From Thalassovita gelatinovora (GTDB lineage Bacteria; Pseudomonadota; Alphaproteobacteria; Rhodobacterales; Rhodobacteraceae), in the NCBI RefSeq assembly GCF_001458355.1, contig NZ_CYSA01000026.1, forward strand, positions 420,033 through 484,032: a stretch of 64,000 nucleotides of DNA, written 5' to 3'. The notes under the pieces were generated by a model. The model was not told the origin of the DNA, did not search any database, and was given only the letters and a program-made list of their open reading frames with translations. This document shows, piece by piece, positions 37,371 to 47,174 of the stretch (within the stretch, counting starts at the first letter, position 1; every line of letters starts with the position of its first letter). The position numbers were made by a program, and so were the translations under genes.

Positions 37371-39815
37371 TTATGCCTGATATTTTGCCGCCATGGCGCG
37401 CGCGATCGCTTCGGCCAAAACCTTGCGGCGGACCGGTTTCATCAGGCGAATATCCGTTACCCCAAGCTCCGATCCACCGACTTCGGCATCGCGGGCATAA
37501 CCGGACAGGAAAATCACCGGCAGGCCCGGATCAATCTGCCGGACCTCGTGCGCCAAATCCGTTCCCTGCAATTTCCCCGGCATGACGATATCGGTGATCA
37601 GCAGATCAAAACCGGTGTCGTTACGGAACGCCTCAAGCGCGGCATCGCCGCTGGGCTGGGCCTGCACCCGATGTCCCAACCGGCCAAGCGTGGCTTCCAG
37701 GATGGCGCGGACTCCATCATCGTCTTCTGCGACCAGGATCCGCAGCGAAGCGGGTTGGGTGTCAAGACCGGGATCTTGTGCCGACGGCAGGTCGGAAACG
37801 TTACCATCCAGAGCCTTGAAATAAAGCTTGATCGTGGTTCCTTGACCCGGGGTCGACGTGACGCGGATTGTGCCGCCTGATTGTTTGATAAATCCTTCCA
37901 CCATCGACAGACCCAACCCCGATCCTTTGCCGGGATGCTTGGTGGAAAAGAACGGTTCGAAAATCCGGTCAATGATGGTCTGCGGAATACCTTCGCCGGT
38001 ATCGCTGATGCTCAGCACCACATAAGATCCCGGCGTCAGGTCCCCGTCCGACCCAAGTTCCCCGGCTTTCAGGTTTTCCAGCGCGGTCTGGATCACCAAT
38101 GTGCCGCCACCGGTCATCGCGTCGCGGGCATTCACGATCAAGTTCAGCAAAGCCGAAGCGGTCGAACTGCGATCGACCCGGATGCGGGGCAGCGAAGTTT
38201 GCAGATCGATCTGAACATCGATCGTGGCGGGCAGGGTGCGCCCGGCCCAGGCTTCGGTTTCGCGCACAACATCGTTCAGGTCGATGATTTCCGGGATAAG
38301 CCGCGCCCGACGGGCGAAGCTTAGCATGCTCTTGGTCAGGTCGGCCCCGCGATCACTGGCTTGAATTGCGGTGGCAATGATGTTCAGCCGGTCGTCGTCT
38401 TCGATATTTTCATCCGCGATATCGTCACGCAGCAGTTCCAGACTGCCGCGCACAACCGCCAGAAGGTTGTTGAAATCATGCGCAACGCCGCCGGTCAGCA
38501 ACCCGATGCTTTCCTGTTTCTGGGTCTGGCGTACGATTTCGGCCTGACGCGTGAATTCTTCGTCGCGTTCTTTCTTTTCGGTGATGTCGGCGATGAAACT
38601 GTCGCGCCGGACAATGCCATCAGACATTGCCGTCATCTGCCCGTGGCCTTCCAGCCATTTGCGTTCGCCTTTGGTCGTCGTGACCGGCCAAATGAAATGC
38701 CACGGCGTCAGCGTATTGCGGGCACGTTCGATTTCCTCTTTCAATTCCTGCCGGAAGTCCGGATCGATCCTGTCCCAGATAAGCTGACTGTTCGCCAGCG
38801 CCTCTTCCTTTTCGATGCCCCAGATATCCTTGCTGCCATCGGTGAGAAAATCGAGCCGTTCGCGGCCATCGTCGAACATGCAATAAGACGTATAAACCCC
38901 CGGAACGTTCTTCATCACGCTTTTCATCCGGGAATCGGTGATTTCCATTTCGCGGATGGTTTTTTGCCGCGATACCGCCAGAATATTCGCCGTCACCATT
39001 GGGAACAGGATCAGCGCTGCCACAAAAACCATCAGCAATCGGTTGTAAAACAATGGGCTCTCTGCGGCTTTCCAGCCCTCGGCAGGGCGGGTGTAGATCG
39101 ACCAACTGCCACCCGGGACCAAAATTTGCGCCGTGACCGGATCGTCCCCGAGCAGATCGCGCGGGCCGAAGAAAACGGTGTCGAGCCCCATATCGTCGGT
39201 GTCGATTCTCATCGTTGTCGCGATGTCGCTATCGGTGACACCGGTTGTATTCAGAAAAGCATCCATATCGAAGACAAGCGACAACATGCCCTTGAACAAC
39301 ACGGAGTCTTCGCCAGGGGCGTAGACCGGGACACGGAAAATGAACCCTTGGCCGCCTTGGACAAGATCAACCGGCCCGACCAGAACGACCTGCCCGGTGT
39401 CGCGTGCCTTCACCACGGAATCGATCTGCGCAGGTACATTGCGATAATCCAGGCCAATGGTTTTCTCATTACCCTTGATCGGATGCACGTGGATCACCAC
39501 CAGGTCAGGGGCCCAGGCGACGTTAATGACTTCGGGCAGGTCGGAAAAAATTTCCGAAACGAACTGGCTGAATTCAGTCTGCGAAAGCTCTTCGCTGCGG
39601 CTCAGATACGATGCCAATCCCTGTCCCAGATGCAAGCCACCAACGATTTGACTTTGCAGCCGGGCGCGCAACACTTCAGTTTCACTGGCAACATCGGCGC
39701 GGGTGGCCTGCCTGGCAAATTCCCTGGATTGCACATCGAACACAAAGGCCAGTAGTCCGACAGCAATAACCGCAATTATTGAAGGTAGATAGTTCAGAGG
39801 GAAATGTTTACTCAT
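37371..39815 (-). CDS. hybrid sensor histidine kinase with CHASE domain and receiver
   Basis: 814 residues from ATG 39815 (a TTG precedes it). Helix 1 at about 10-27, a periplasmic CHASE domain (about 60-240; PEVINVAWAPDLVVIHVHP), helix 2 at about 265-287, a PAS domain (about 295-425, ending SFIADITEKKERD), histidine kinase phospho-acceptor GGVAHDFNNLLAVVRG, ATPase boxes NLIVNARDAM, DTGEGIP and KGSGLGLS, and a C-terminal receiver (about 693-810) with LLITDIVMPG as phosphorylation site. CHASE domains sense small extracellular ligands. No cognate response-regulator or output gene adjoins, so the target is unknown. Confidence 0.92.
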   Translation of the reverse strand: MSKHFPLNYLPSIIAVIAVGLLAFVFDVQSREFARQATRADVASETEVLRARLQSQIVGGLHLGQGLASYLSRSEELSQTEFSQFVSEIFSDLPEVINVAWAPDLVVIHVHPIKGNEKTIGLDYRNVPAQIDSVVKARDTGQVVLVGPVDLVQGGQGFIFRVPVYAPGEDSVLFKGMLSLVFDMDAFLNTTGVTDSDIATTMRIDTDDMGLDTVFFGPRDLLGDDPVTAQILVPGGSWSIYTRPAEGWKAAESPLFYNRLLMVFVAALILFPMVTANILAVSRQKTIREMEITDSRMKSVMKNVPGVYTSYCMFDDGRERLDFLTDGSKDIWGIEKEEALANSQLIWDRIDPDFRQELKEEIERARNTLTPWHFIWPVTTTKGERKWLEGHGQMTAMSDGIVRRDSFIADITEKKERDEEFTRQAEIVRQTQKQESIGLLTGGVAHDFNNLLAVVRGSLELLRDDIADENIEDDDRLNIIATAIQASDRGADLTKSMLSFARRARLIPEIIDLNDVVRETEAWAGRTLPATIDVQIDLQTSLPRIRVDRSSTASALLNLIVNARDAMTGGGTLVIQTALENLKAGELGSDGDLTPGSYVVLSISDTGEGIPQTIIDRIFEPFFSTKHPGKGSGLGLSMVEGFIKQSGGTIRVTSTPGQGTTIKLYFKALDGNVSDLPSAQDPGLDTQPASLRILVAEDDDGVRAILEATLGRLGHRVQAQPSGDAALEAFRNDTGFDLLITDIVMPGKLQGTDLAHEVRQIDPGLPVIFLSGYARDAEVGGSELGVTDIRLMKPVRRKVLAEAIARAMAAKYQA

Positions 39816-40103
39816 CAATCGGTCTTATCGAACCTGCGGTTTGTTTTGGTCGGGCTTTCTGGTCAGCTTAGACAGCGGAGTTTTGCATTAAAAGGGATTC
39901 TTTTTCGCTGCATCTATTAATTCCACTACCGTGATGGTTGTGTCTATGGCGTTGCTAATTTTAACGGCGGTAGATGCGCTTTTCATACAACGATGGGCGG
40001 TTTTTTCCAGATTAGGTCGGTCTCTGTTCAATGGGGCTGCTTCGTGTCGTGACTTTCACCGATGCCTGACCTAAACCTTGCGCGACCGAGAAGGAGTGCG
40101 ATC
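39816..40103. promoter_or_regulatory. divergent intergenic region, kinase / PagL-like gene
   Basis: 288 bases with unusually high AT content around 39885-40010. It must hold promoters for two divergent genes. I see no reading frame, repeat or known site. Confidence 0.4.
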
Positions 40104-40616
40104 ATGGACGGAACCTTTGCTGTTCTTTTTTTGCTGGCTGGCCTGGCCGATATGAAGATGAATCATTGCGCGGATGGGTGTCTGGCGCAAAATCAGCTGC
40201 CGGCACGGATCGCGGTGTCGGGCGGCGATGTGCAGTTCCAAGATGCCAGCATCGGGCAGGAAATCTATGTCCGCTACGATCTGAACCACGGCTACGGCCC
40301 GTTTCAACCCGCCTTCGGGGCCTCGATCACCGATGACGGCGACGCTTGGATCGGGTTCGGCGCGGTCTGGACCGGACATTTCGCGCAGGACCGTGCCTAT
40401 GTGCAGCTGCATTTGATGCCGGGTCTTTATGCGCAGGGTGGTGGCCCTGATCTTGGCTTTCCGGTCGAATTCCGGTCCGGGGCCGAAATCGGCTACGAAA
40501 CCCGTAACGGTTTGCGGATCGGCGTCAGTTACGATCACCGTTCGAATGCAGATATTAAAGCCACCAATCCGGGGCTGGAAACCGTGCAATTGCGGGTCAG
40601 CGTCCCGCTGCGCTAG
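40104..40616 (+). CDS. PagL-like lipid A 3-O-deacylase / acyloxyacyl hydrolase
   Basis: 170 residues from ATG 40104, seven bases after AAGGAG; a longer start at 40062 is poorer. A hydrophobic N-terminus (about 2-15) may be a signal peptide. Amphipathic beta strands follow, as in a small outer-membrane barrel. The end has the PagL signature: catalytic His and Ser in SYDHRSNADI and the Glu of NPGLETVQLRVSVPL, with the last residue of the chain close behind. PagL removes the 3-O acyl chain of lipid A in the outer membrane. Two cysteines (NHCADGCLA) close to the N-terminus are unusual. Confidence 0.82.
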   Translation: MDGTFAVLFLLAGLADMKMNHCADGCLAQNQLPARIAVSGGDVQFQDASIGQEIYVRYDLNHGYGPFQPAFGASITDDGDAWIGFGAVWTGHFAQDRAYVQLHLMPGLYAQGGGPDLGFPVEFRSGAEIGYETRNGLRIGVSYDHRSNADIKATNPGLETVQLRVSVPLR

Positions 40617-40701
40617 GGGCAGCACCGGGGCGTGATCCGAACCACGTGTCCGAAACGGTTCTGCTGGCCACCGTCAATTCAGCATTGACCCGCGCCAAAC
40701 A

Positions 40702-40729
40702 GAAAGCCCCGCACATTGGCGGGGCTTTC
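40702..40729. terminator. bidirectional terminator
   Basis: GAAAGCCCCG (40702-40711) and CGGGGCTTTC (40720-40729) with an eight-base loop lie between the convergent PagL-like and binding-protein genes. Short T-rich tails follow on both strands. Confidence 0.82.
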
Positions 40730-40751
40730 CTCATTTACAAGGCTAATCCGC

Positions 40752-41825
40752 TTATTGCGGAATCGTGCCTTCGATCCCTTCGACATAAAAATTCATGCCC
40801 GCCAAGGTGCCGTCATCGGCCACTTCGCCTTCGGCCAGCCAAGGCGTGCCGTCCTGCTTGTTCAGCGGGCCGGTGAAGGGATGATAGTCGCCGCTGGCAA
40901 TCGACTCTTTCAGCGCCAGCGCATCGGCCTTCACTTCGGCCGGGACCGCATCGGAAATCTCGCCGATGCCGACCATGCCTTTGCCGATCCCGTTCCAGGT
41001 GTTCACGGATTCCCAAGTCCCGTCGATCACCGCTTGGGTGCGTTCGATGTAATAGGGGGCCCAGTTGTCGATGATCGAACTGACGCGCGGCTTCGGGGCA
41101 TATTCGGCCATATCCGATGCCTGACCGAAGGTGATCACATCGCCGGCGGCCTGCGCGGCCGCCTGCGGGGCGGTGGAATCGGTATGCTGCAGAATAACAT
41201 CGGCACCCTGTTCGATCAGAACCTTGGCAGCGTCGGCTTCTTTCGCCGGATCGAACCAAGTATAGGCCCAGACGATCTTGAACTGAACATCCGGGTTCAC
41301 CTTCTTGGCGTGGATATAGGCCGAATTGATGCCACGGATCACTTCGGGGATCGGGTAGGACCCGATATATCCGACGACATTGGATTTGGTCATTTCCCCG
41401 GCAATGGTGCCCTGCACCGCGCGGCCTTCATAAAAGCGGGCGGAATAGACCGAAACATTGGGTGCGGTTTTGTATCCGGTGGCGTGTTCGAATTTCACAT
41501 TGGGAAATTTCTTGGCCACGTTGATGGTCTGATCCATGTACCCGAAAGAGGTGGTAAAGACCAGGTCAGCCCCTTCCAGAACCATCTGGGTCATCACCCG
41601 TTCCGCATCCGGGCCTTCGGGCACCGATTCAACGAACACGGTTTCGACCTTGTCGCCGAACTTTTCTTCGACGGCCAAACGGGCTTGGTTGTGTTCATAG
41701 GTCCAGCCACCATCGCCGACCGGGCCGACATAGATGAAGCCGACCTTGGTTTTATCTTCCGCGATACCGGCCGTGGCCAGGCCCAAAGCCATGGCTGCGC
41801 TTGCAAGCAGGGTTCTTCTTTTCAT
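40752..41825 (-). CDS. BMP-family substrate-binding protein of the xdh-linked importer
   Basis: 357 residues from ATG 41825, with AGGAG nine bases upstream. Signal peptide about 1-22 (RRTLLASAAMALGLATAGIA). KVGFIYVGPVGDGGWTYEHNQAR opens the mature BMP/PnrA-type domain. It belongs to a different BMP subgroup from the protein at 7899: similarity is restricted to general family features. The transporter genes and xdhABC lie upstream on the same strand, so a purine base or nucleoside is the probable ligand. It is separated from the permease genes by the potassium channel gene. Confidence 0.9.
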   Translation of the reverse strand: MKRRTLLASAAMALGLATAGIAEDKTKVGFIYVGPVGDGGWTYEHNQARLAVEEKFGDKVETVFVESVPEGPDAERVMTQMVLEGADLVFTTSFGYMDQTINVAKKFPNVKFEHATGYKTAPNVSVYSARFYEGRAVQGTIAGEMTKSNVVGYIGSYPIPEVIRGINSAYIHAKKVNPDVQFKIVWAYTWFDPAKEADAAKVLIEQGADVILQHTDSTAPQAAAQAAGDVITFGQASDMAEYAPKPRVSSIIDNWAPYYIERTQAVIDGTWESVNTWNGIGKGMVGIGEISDAVPAEVKADALALKESIASGDYHPFTGPLNKQDGTPWLAEGEVADDGTLAGMNFYVEGIEGTIPQ

Positions 41826-41862
41826 TTTGGACTCTCCTTTTGAATTTCGGTTTTCAGGTGTT

Positions 41863-42678
41863 TCAATCGTTGCTTTTCGAGCGGCGCAAGCGGTCCCGAT
41901 ATGCTTTTTCTTCCGCGCTGCTTTCGATCTTTTCCAGACTTTCCTCGATATCCTCGATTTCATGCCCGACCAACGCCGATGTAATCACACCGGCGGGCAC
42001 GGCAAAAACGCCCATGCCCATGAAAAGGATCAGCGACGTGAACAGCTTGCCCCCCAAAGTGACCGGAATGGCGTCGCCATAGCCGACCGTGGTCAGGGTG
42101 ACGATCGCCCACCACAGGCTGGCCGGAACCGAAGTAAAGATCTCGGGTTGGACTTCGTGTTCGAAGAAATAGATGCCGACCGCGCTGATATAGATCAGGA
42201 ACAGGGCGATGATATAGAACAACGCCAGTTCGGCATGGACGCTGACAAAGGCCCGGCTCAGCCGCTGCAACGCGCGGCTGTAGCGGATGACCTTTAGAAT
42301 GCGCACCATCTGCATCAGCCGCAGCAGCCGCAGCGCCACGGTGCCGCCTGCCGTCATGAACAGGCTGGGCATCCAGGCCAGAAGGTCGATGATCCCCCAG
42401 AACGATACGATATAGTGCATCGGATGCTTGGCGGCGAATATTCTCAGAAAATATTCGAACATGAAAATGGCGACTGCGATCCGTTCGAACCATGTCAGAA
42501 TGATCCGGGCATGCTCAGGCAATTCCGGTACGGTCGATACGGCAAAGGCGATGGCGGTCAGCAGGATCAGCCCGTGCAGCGCCAGCGCCACCCAGTATCC
42601 AAGGCTCTTGTCACGGCCATCCAGAATGTCTCGAATCCGTTCCTGACTGGCAGAATCCCTCGCCTTAAGTCCCAGCAT
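41863..42678 (-). CDS. voltage-gated potassium channel-like protein
   Basis: 271 residues with six membrane helices. Helix 4 is a voltage-sensor-like series with a positive charge every third or fourth residue (LRLLRLMQMVRILKVIRYSR). The pore loop carries the potassium filter TLTTVGYGD. A cytosolic coiled-coil tail (IEDIEESLEKIESSAEEKAY) ends the protein. The first 14 bases overlap the end of the BMP permease gene, and the binding-protein gene follows 37 bases later, so it is embedded in that operon. It probably forms a homotetramer; whether gating is by voltage in the cell is unknown. Confidence 0.92.
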   Translation of the reverse strand: MLGLKARDSASQERIRDILDGRDKSLGYWVALALHGLILLTAIAFAVSTVPELPEHARIILTWFERIAVAIFMFEYFLRIFAAKHPMHYIVSFWGIIDLLAWMPSLFMTAGGTVALRLLRLMQMVRILKVIRYSRALQRLSRAFVSVHAELALFYIIALFLIYISAVGIYFFEHEVQPEIFTSVPASLWWAIVTLTTVGYGDAIPVTLGGKLFTSLILFMGMGVFAVPAGVITSALVGHEIEDIEESLEKIESSAEEKAYRDRLRRSKSND

Positions 42679-43585
42679 GGAACCCTTTCCCCAAAGACGC
42701 CGGTGCCCGCGACCGGTCTGCCGACATGATCACCAGAACGAGGATCGTGATCAAGTAGGGTGACATCGCCAGATATTCGACCGGAATCGCCACACCTGCC
42801 GCCTGCAGGTTCAACTGCAACACGCTCACTCCGCCGAACAGGCCCGCGCCCAACATCACCCGCCAGGGTTTCCAGCTGGCAAACACCACCAGAGCCAGCG
42901 CTATCCAGCCAACACCAGAAGTCATGCCTTCGGTCCATTGCGGCACCCGGATCAGGCTGATGTAAGCCCCGCCCAGACCCGCGCAGGCGCCACCGAACAT
43001 GATCGCCAGCACCCGGATGCGCACAACCTTGTAGCCAAGAGCATGGGCGGCATCATGGTTTTCCCCCACCGCGCGCAGGATCAGCCCGGCACGAGAGTAT
43101 TTCAACATCGCCCAAACACCCAGCGTCAGGAAGAAGGCCAGATAGACCACGAAATCATGGCTGAAAACGATCGGCCCCAGAACCGGGATATCGGACAAAA
43201 GCGGGATCTCGGGTTTGGGAAATGCCGGTGGTTTGACCCCCTGATACCCCTGACCGATCAGCGAAGACAGCCCCAGCCCGAACAGTGTCAGCGCCAAGCC
43301 CGACGCCACCTGATTGGCCAGCGCGAACTGGGTCAGGATTGCAAACAGCAAAGACAGAACCGCGCCGCCGATGGCCGCCGCAAGCAGCCCCAGCACCGGC
43401 GACCCGGTATTGACCGCGATGGCAAAGCCGCAGATTGCGCCGGTGATCATCATCCCCTCAACGCCAAGGTTCAGCACCCCGGCGCGTTCGGTGACCAATT
43501 CGCCGATTGCCGCCAGCAACAGCGGTGTCGCGGCGACGATCAAGGACGCCAGAAGCAGGATCGGGTTGATCGAAGATAAATCCAT
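42665..43585 (-). CDS. xdh-linked BMP importer, permease 2
   Basis: 306 residues from ATG 43585, overlapping the preceding TAA by one base. About nine hydrophobic helices; the family motif is GVLNLGVEGMMITGAICGFAI. BPD_transp_2 (LivH/M-like) permease of the YufQ type, of normal length, unlike its 422-residue counterpart at 3889. It works as a pair with permease 1 of this system. Confidence 0.9.
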   Translation of the reverse strand: MDLSSINPILLLASLIVAATPLLLAAIGELVTERAGVLNLGVEGMMITGAICGFAIAVNTGSPVLGLLAAAIGGAVLSLLFAILTQFALANQVASGLALTLFGLGLSSLIGQGYQGVKPPAFPKPEIPLLSDIPVLGPIVFSHDFVVYLAFFLTLGVWAMLKYSRAGLILRAVGENHDAAHALGYKVVRIRVLAIMFGGACAGLGGAYISLIRVPQWTEGMTSGVGWIALALVVFASWKPWRVMLGAGLFGGVSVLQLNLQAAGVAIPVEYLAMSPYLITILVLVIMSADRSRAPASLGKGFHAGT

Positions 43586-44664
43586 TACGCGACCTCTCTC
43601 TGGCTCAGGCGGATGCGGTAGTTGGTCAAGACGTCGACCGTCAGCAGGAAAAACAACAACATGCCCTGGAACAGCTGGATCGCCGCCGATGGCAGGCCCA
43701 TGTTGGACTGGGCAATATCGCCGCCGATATAGGTCAGCGCCATCAACGCCCCGGCCAGCAGGATACCCACCGGGTGCAACCGGCCCAGAAAGGCCACGAT
43801 GATCGCGGTAAAGCCGTATCCGGCATTGAAATCGATGCTGACCTGCCCTGACGGACCGGCGACCTCGAACAACCCGGCCAGCCCGGCGAGCGCCCCCGCA
43901 GCGCCCAGACAGATCAGGATCAGCCGGGTTGGGTTGACCCCGGCAAACCGTGCCGCTCGCGGCGCTTCGCCGGTCAGCCGGATATGGAACCCCAGCATAT
44001 GCCGGTTGAGCAGGATATAGGCGAAAATGACCGCGATGAAGCCCGCGACGACGCCCCAATGCAGTCCGACGGACTGATCGATCCAGCTGTTGGCGCTGGC
44101 ATAATCATTCAGGTTGCGGCTGCCGGGAAACCCGAACCCTTGCGGATTTTTCAGCAATCCCAGCGACATCGACGCCAGCAATTGTTCAGCCACATAGACC
44201 AGCATCAAGGACACAAGGATTTCATTGGTGCCAAACCGCACTTTCAGGATCGCCGGGATCATCGCCCAAGCCCAACCGCCCAACGCCCCCGCGATCACCA
44301 TCAGCGGGAAAATGTACCACGCTTCGATCGGGTAGAACGCCAATCCGACCCCGGCACCGCAAAGCGCGCCGATGATATACTGGCCCTCGGCTCCGATATT
44401 CCAGATCCCGGCCCGGAACCCCAGCGACAGCCCGATCGCAATCAGCACCAGCGGCGCCCCTTTGACCAAAAGCTGCGGCCGGTAATAGAAGGCGAACTCC
44501 GAAAACAGCGGGTCCCAGAAAATCGTCTTGATCGCCTGCACCGGGTCTTTGCCCAGAAAGGCAAACAGGATGCCGCCCGCGATCATGGTCAGGATCACTG
44601 CCAGAAGCGGTGTCAGATAAGTCCAAGCTTGCGACGGCTGGGGTCGCTTTTCAAGCTTCAGCAC
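43585..44664 (-). CDS. xdh-linked BMP importer, permease 1
   Basis: 359 residues. The motif GIWNIGAEGQYIIGALCGAG marks the YufP-type permease. Around nine helices, with the first at about 15-35. Its TAA overlaps the start of permease 2 (TAATG). It is separated from the ATPase gene by 48 bases that hold a fragment of a palindromic repeat element. Confidence 0.9.
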   Translation of the reverse strand: MLKLEKRPQPSQAWTYLTPLLAVILTMIAGGILFAFLGKDPVQAIKTIFWDPLFSEFAFYYRPQLLVKGAPLVLIAIGLSLGFRAGIWNIGAEGQYIIGALCGAGVGLAFYPIEAWYIFPLMVIAGALGGWAWAMIPAILKVRFGTNEILVSLMLVYVAEQLLASMSLGLLKNPQGFGFPGSRNLNDYASANSWIDQSVGLHWGVVAGFIAVIFAYILLNRHMLGFHIRLTGEAPRAARFAGVNPTRLILICLGAAGALAGLAGLFEVAGPSGQVSIDFNAGYGFTAIIVAFLGRLHPVGILLAGALMALTYIGGDIAQSNMGLPSAAIQLFQGMLLFFLLTVDVLTNYRIRLSQREVA

Positions 44665-44676
44665 GCCGCGCCCTCC

Positions 44677-44699
44677 CTTTCACTGTTCCAAAAATACTC
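44677..44699. repeat. partial Rhodobacterales palindromic repeat
   Basis: The 23 bases differ from the end of the repeat inside xdhA (complement strand, 50394-50416) at only two positions: both start CTTTCACTGTTCC and finish AAATACTC. The G-rich hairpin half is missing here. It fills most of the spacer between ATPase and permease genes. Confidence 0.65.
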
Positions 44700-44712
44700 T
44701 AATTTCAGACGC

Positions 44713-46230
44713 TTACACATGGGCCACCTCCATGCCATGGGCACCGCCCATCATCAGGCCGATTTCATCGACCGTCAGCCCCTTGGCCGTGCGGATATCC
44801 GACAGCCGGCCTTCGTTCAGCGCCCCGAACCGGTCCGAAATTTCCATCAATTCGTCCAGATCCTGGCTGATGACGACCACAGCCGCACCGCCCGCCGCCA
44901 GATCCAACAACGCCTGCCGGATCGAAGCTGCAGCGGCCGCATCGACGCCCCAGGTCGGTTGGTTCACCACCAACACTTCAGGCCGTTGCAACACTTCGCG
45001 CCCGATGACGAATTTTTGCAGATTGCCGCCCGACAACGCCCGTGCCGCATTGCCGGGACCCGGCGTGCGCACGTCGAAACGGGCGATGATTTCTTCAGCA
45101 AATTCCTTGGCCCGGCCCCATTTCAGGAACCCGCGATTTTCCAGGTCCTGCCGTTCCGCACCGGTCAGCAGCGCATTTTCTGTCAGGCTCATATCGGGGG
45201 CGGCGGCATGGCCCAGCCGTTCTTCGGGCGCCGTCAGCAATCCCAGCTTGCGCCGTGCCACCGGGCCCATGTTCCCGATCGGCTGACCGTCCAGAACCAC
45301 CGCGCCCGCCGCAGTAAGGGTTTCGCCCGACAGCACGGCCAGCAATTCATCCTGGCCATTGCCGGCAACCCCGCCCAGCCCCAGAACTTCGCCGGTATGC
45401 ACCTCCAGCGAGATGTTTTTCAAAGTGGTGCCAAATTCGGATGACGACGCGGCTGACAGGTTGTTCAACTGCAACCGTACCGGCCCGATATCGCCGCTGC
45501 TGCGTTCCGGCACATGCAGGCTTGACCCGACCATCATTTCGGCCATTTCTCGCGCCGTGCTGTCACGCGGGATGCAGGTGCCAACCACTTGGCCCAGCCG
45601 CAGGATGGTGGCGTTGTCGCAAAGGGTGCGAATTTCTTCCAGCTTGTGGCTGATATACAGGATCGCGGTGCCTTCCGCCGACAGTTTTCGCAGTGTTTCA
45701 AACAGGATATCGACCTCTTGCGGGGTCAAAACGCTGGTCGGTTCATCCATGATGAGCAGTTTGGGGTCCTGCAACAGGCAGCGGATGATCTCGACCCGCT
45801 GGCGTTCCCCGGCCGACAGGTCGCCGACGATCCGGTCGGGATCGAGCGGCAGCCCATAAAGGTCGGAAACCGCTCGGATACGGGCGGCCAGATCGCCCAT
45901 TTTCGGCGGATTTTCCATGCCAAGAGCGATGTTTTCGGCCACGTTCAGCGCCTCGAACAAGGAAAAATGCTGAAACACCATCGCCACGCCCGCCGCCCGC
46001 GCCGCGCTGGGCTCGGCAGGGGCAAAGGGCAGGTGATGCAGTTCCATCTCGCCGCTATCGGGCTTGACCAGCCCATAGATCATTTTGACCAGCGTCGATT
46101 TGCCGGCACCGTTTTCACCGAGCAGCGCATGAACCTCGCCAACACCGATATCGAATGAGACGTCGTTATTGGCAACGACCCCCGGATAGGCCTTGGTCAG
46201 GCCGCGGATTGAAAGAAGCGTCCCCGTCAC
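44713..46230 (-). CDS. xdh-linked BMP importer, tandem ABC ATPase
   Basis: 505 residues from the GTG at 46230, which overlaps the xdhC stop (GTGA). The frame is open further upstream but that part overlaps xdhC. Two ABC domains: Walker A GENGAGKST, signature LSAGERQRVEIIR and LLIMDEPTSVLTP in the first; degenerate GGVAGNGQDELLAVLSG and signature LSGGNLQKFVIGRE in the second. The coupling to xdhC ties purine transport to xanthine dehydrogenase expression. Confidence 0.92.
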   Translation of the reverse strand: MTGTLLSIRGLTKAYPGVVANNDVSFDIGVGEVHALLGENGAGKSTLVKMIYGLVKPDSGEMELHHLPFAPAEPSAARAAGVAMVFQHFSLFEALNVAENIALGMENPPKMGDLAARIRAVSDLYGLPLDPDRIVGDLSAGERQRVEIIRCLLQDPKLLIMDEPTSVLTPQEVDILFETLRKLSAEGTAILYISHKLEEIRTLCDNATILRLGQVVGTCIPRDSTAREMAEMMVGSSLHVPERSSGDIGPVRLQLNNLSAASSSEFGTTLKNISLEVHTGEVLGLGGVAGNGQDELLAVLSGETLTAAGAVVLDGQPIGNMGPVARRKLGLLTAPEERLGHAAAPDMSLTENALLTGAERQDLENRGFLKWGRAKEFAEEIIARFDVRTPGPGNAARALSGGNLQKFVIGREVLQRPEVLVVNQPTWGVDAAAAASIRQALLDLAAGGAAVVVISQDLDELMEISDRFGALNEGRLSDIRTAKGLTVDEIGLMMGGAHGMEVAHV

Positions 46231-47174
46231 GCGCTCATATCCCCCTGTTGGGCGGTGTGTCCCGCCTTGGTTGTTAGTAACGTGGCGGCGACACCCACGG
46301 CAATGGCCTGTGGATGTTTCCCAAGCGTCGGGTCGCCAATCGGGCAGTCGATCCTGCCTATGGATTGGGCAGAATGCCCCAATTCGGTCAATCGTTTGCG
46401 AAACCGCCCCCATTTGGTGGCCGACCCGATCAGCCCGGCGCGGTCAAAGCCCCGGTTCAGCGCCGCATGACACAGCGCCAGATCCAGCGTGTGCGAATAG
46501 GTCAGGATCAAATGATGGGCATCGCGCGGCGCATGGGCCATCAGGGTTTCGGGCTGCGCGGCTGGGATTGCCGTCACACCGTCCGGCACCGGATCGGGAA
46601 ACCGATCGGCCCCGGTATCGACCCAGGTCAGCGCGATGTCGGGCAGCGGGGCCAGCACCGAAACCAGCGCCCGGCCAACATGGCCCGCGCCCCAGATCCA
46701 GACTGCCCGCGTCGGGCGATGCACCGGTTCGATCATCCAGCCTTGGATCAGTTGCGGATCGGGCGCGATCCCTGTGCCGCGTGCTTGTGCCAACAACCGG
46801 GACACCGCCAGCGGCCGTTCGGATCCGTCGGTAGACCGGGCGATCACTTCTTGTCCACGCAGCCCGGCCACCCGGTCTGCATCGTAAACTTCGCGCCACA
46901 AAGTGACCCGCCCACCGCAGCATTGGCCCAGATCAGGGCCAAGCGCATGCTGGCTTAGCCGATCATATCCCGACGCCAGCGCGTCGCGCGCCGCTGCCGC
47001 CGCCTGATATTCCAAAGCACCGCCGCCAATCGTGCCCATTTGGCCGCTGTCCCAGACCAGCATCGCCGCACCAACTTCGCGCGGCGACGACCCTTTGATA
47101 CCGGCAATCACCACCCGGGCCACCCGGCCATGCGCGGCAACTGCGCGGTGCAAGTCGCCCAGATCAAACCCCAT
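46227..47174 (-). CDS. xdhC: xanthine dehydrogenase accessory protein
   Basis: 315 residues. XdhC binds molybdenum cofactor, promotes its sulfuration and hands it to the XdhB subunit. The N-terminal domain has ARVVIAGIKGSSPREVGAAMLV and GTIGGGALEYQ; the C-terminal Rossmann domain has VWIWGAGHVGRALVSVLAPL and YSHTLDLALCHAAL, then GLIGSATKWGRFR. It overlaps the end of xdhB by 11 bases and the ATPase start by four, keeping the usual xdhA-xdhB-xdhC order. Confidence 0.95.
   Translation of the reverse strand: MGFDLGDLHRAVAAHGRVARVVIAGIKGSSPREVGAAMLVWDSGQMGTIGGGALEYQAAAAARDALASGYDRLSQHALGPDLGQCCGGRVTLWREVYDADRVAGLRGQEVIARSTDGSERPLAVSRLLAQARGTGIAPDPQLIQGWMIEPVHRPTRAVWIWGAGHVGRALVSVLAPLPDIALTWVDTGADRFPDPVPDGVTAIPAAQPETLMAHAPRDAHHLILTYSHTLDLALCHAALNRGFDRAGLIGSATKWGRFRKRLTELGHSAQSIGRIDCPIGDPTLGKHPQAIAVGVAATLLTTKAGHTAQQGDMSA

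Noticed and set aside
38361..39755. A 464-residue open frame antisense to the sensor kinase
   Set aside because: The kinase frame holds CHASE, PAS, kinase and receiver motifs; the antisense frame holds none.
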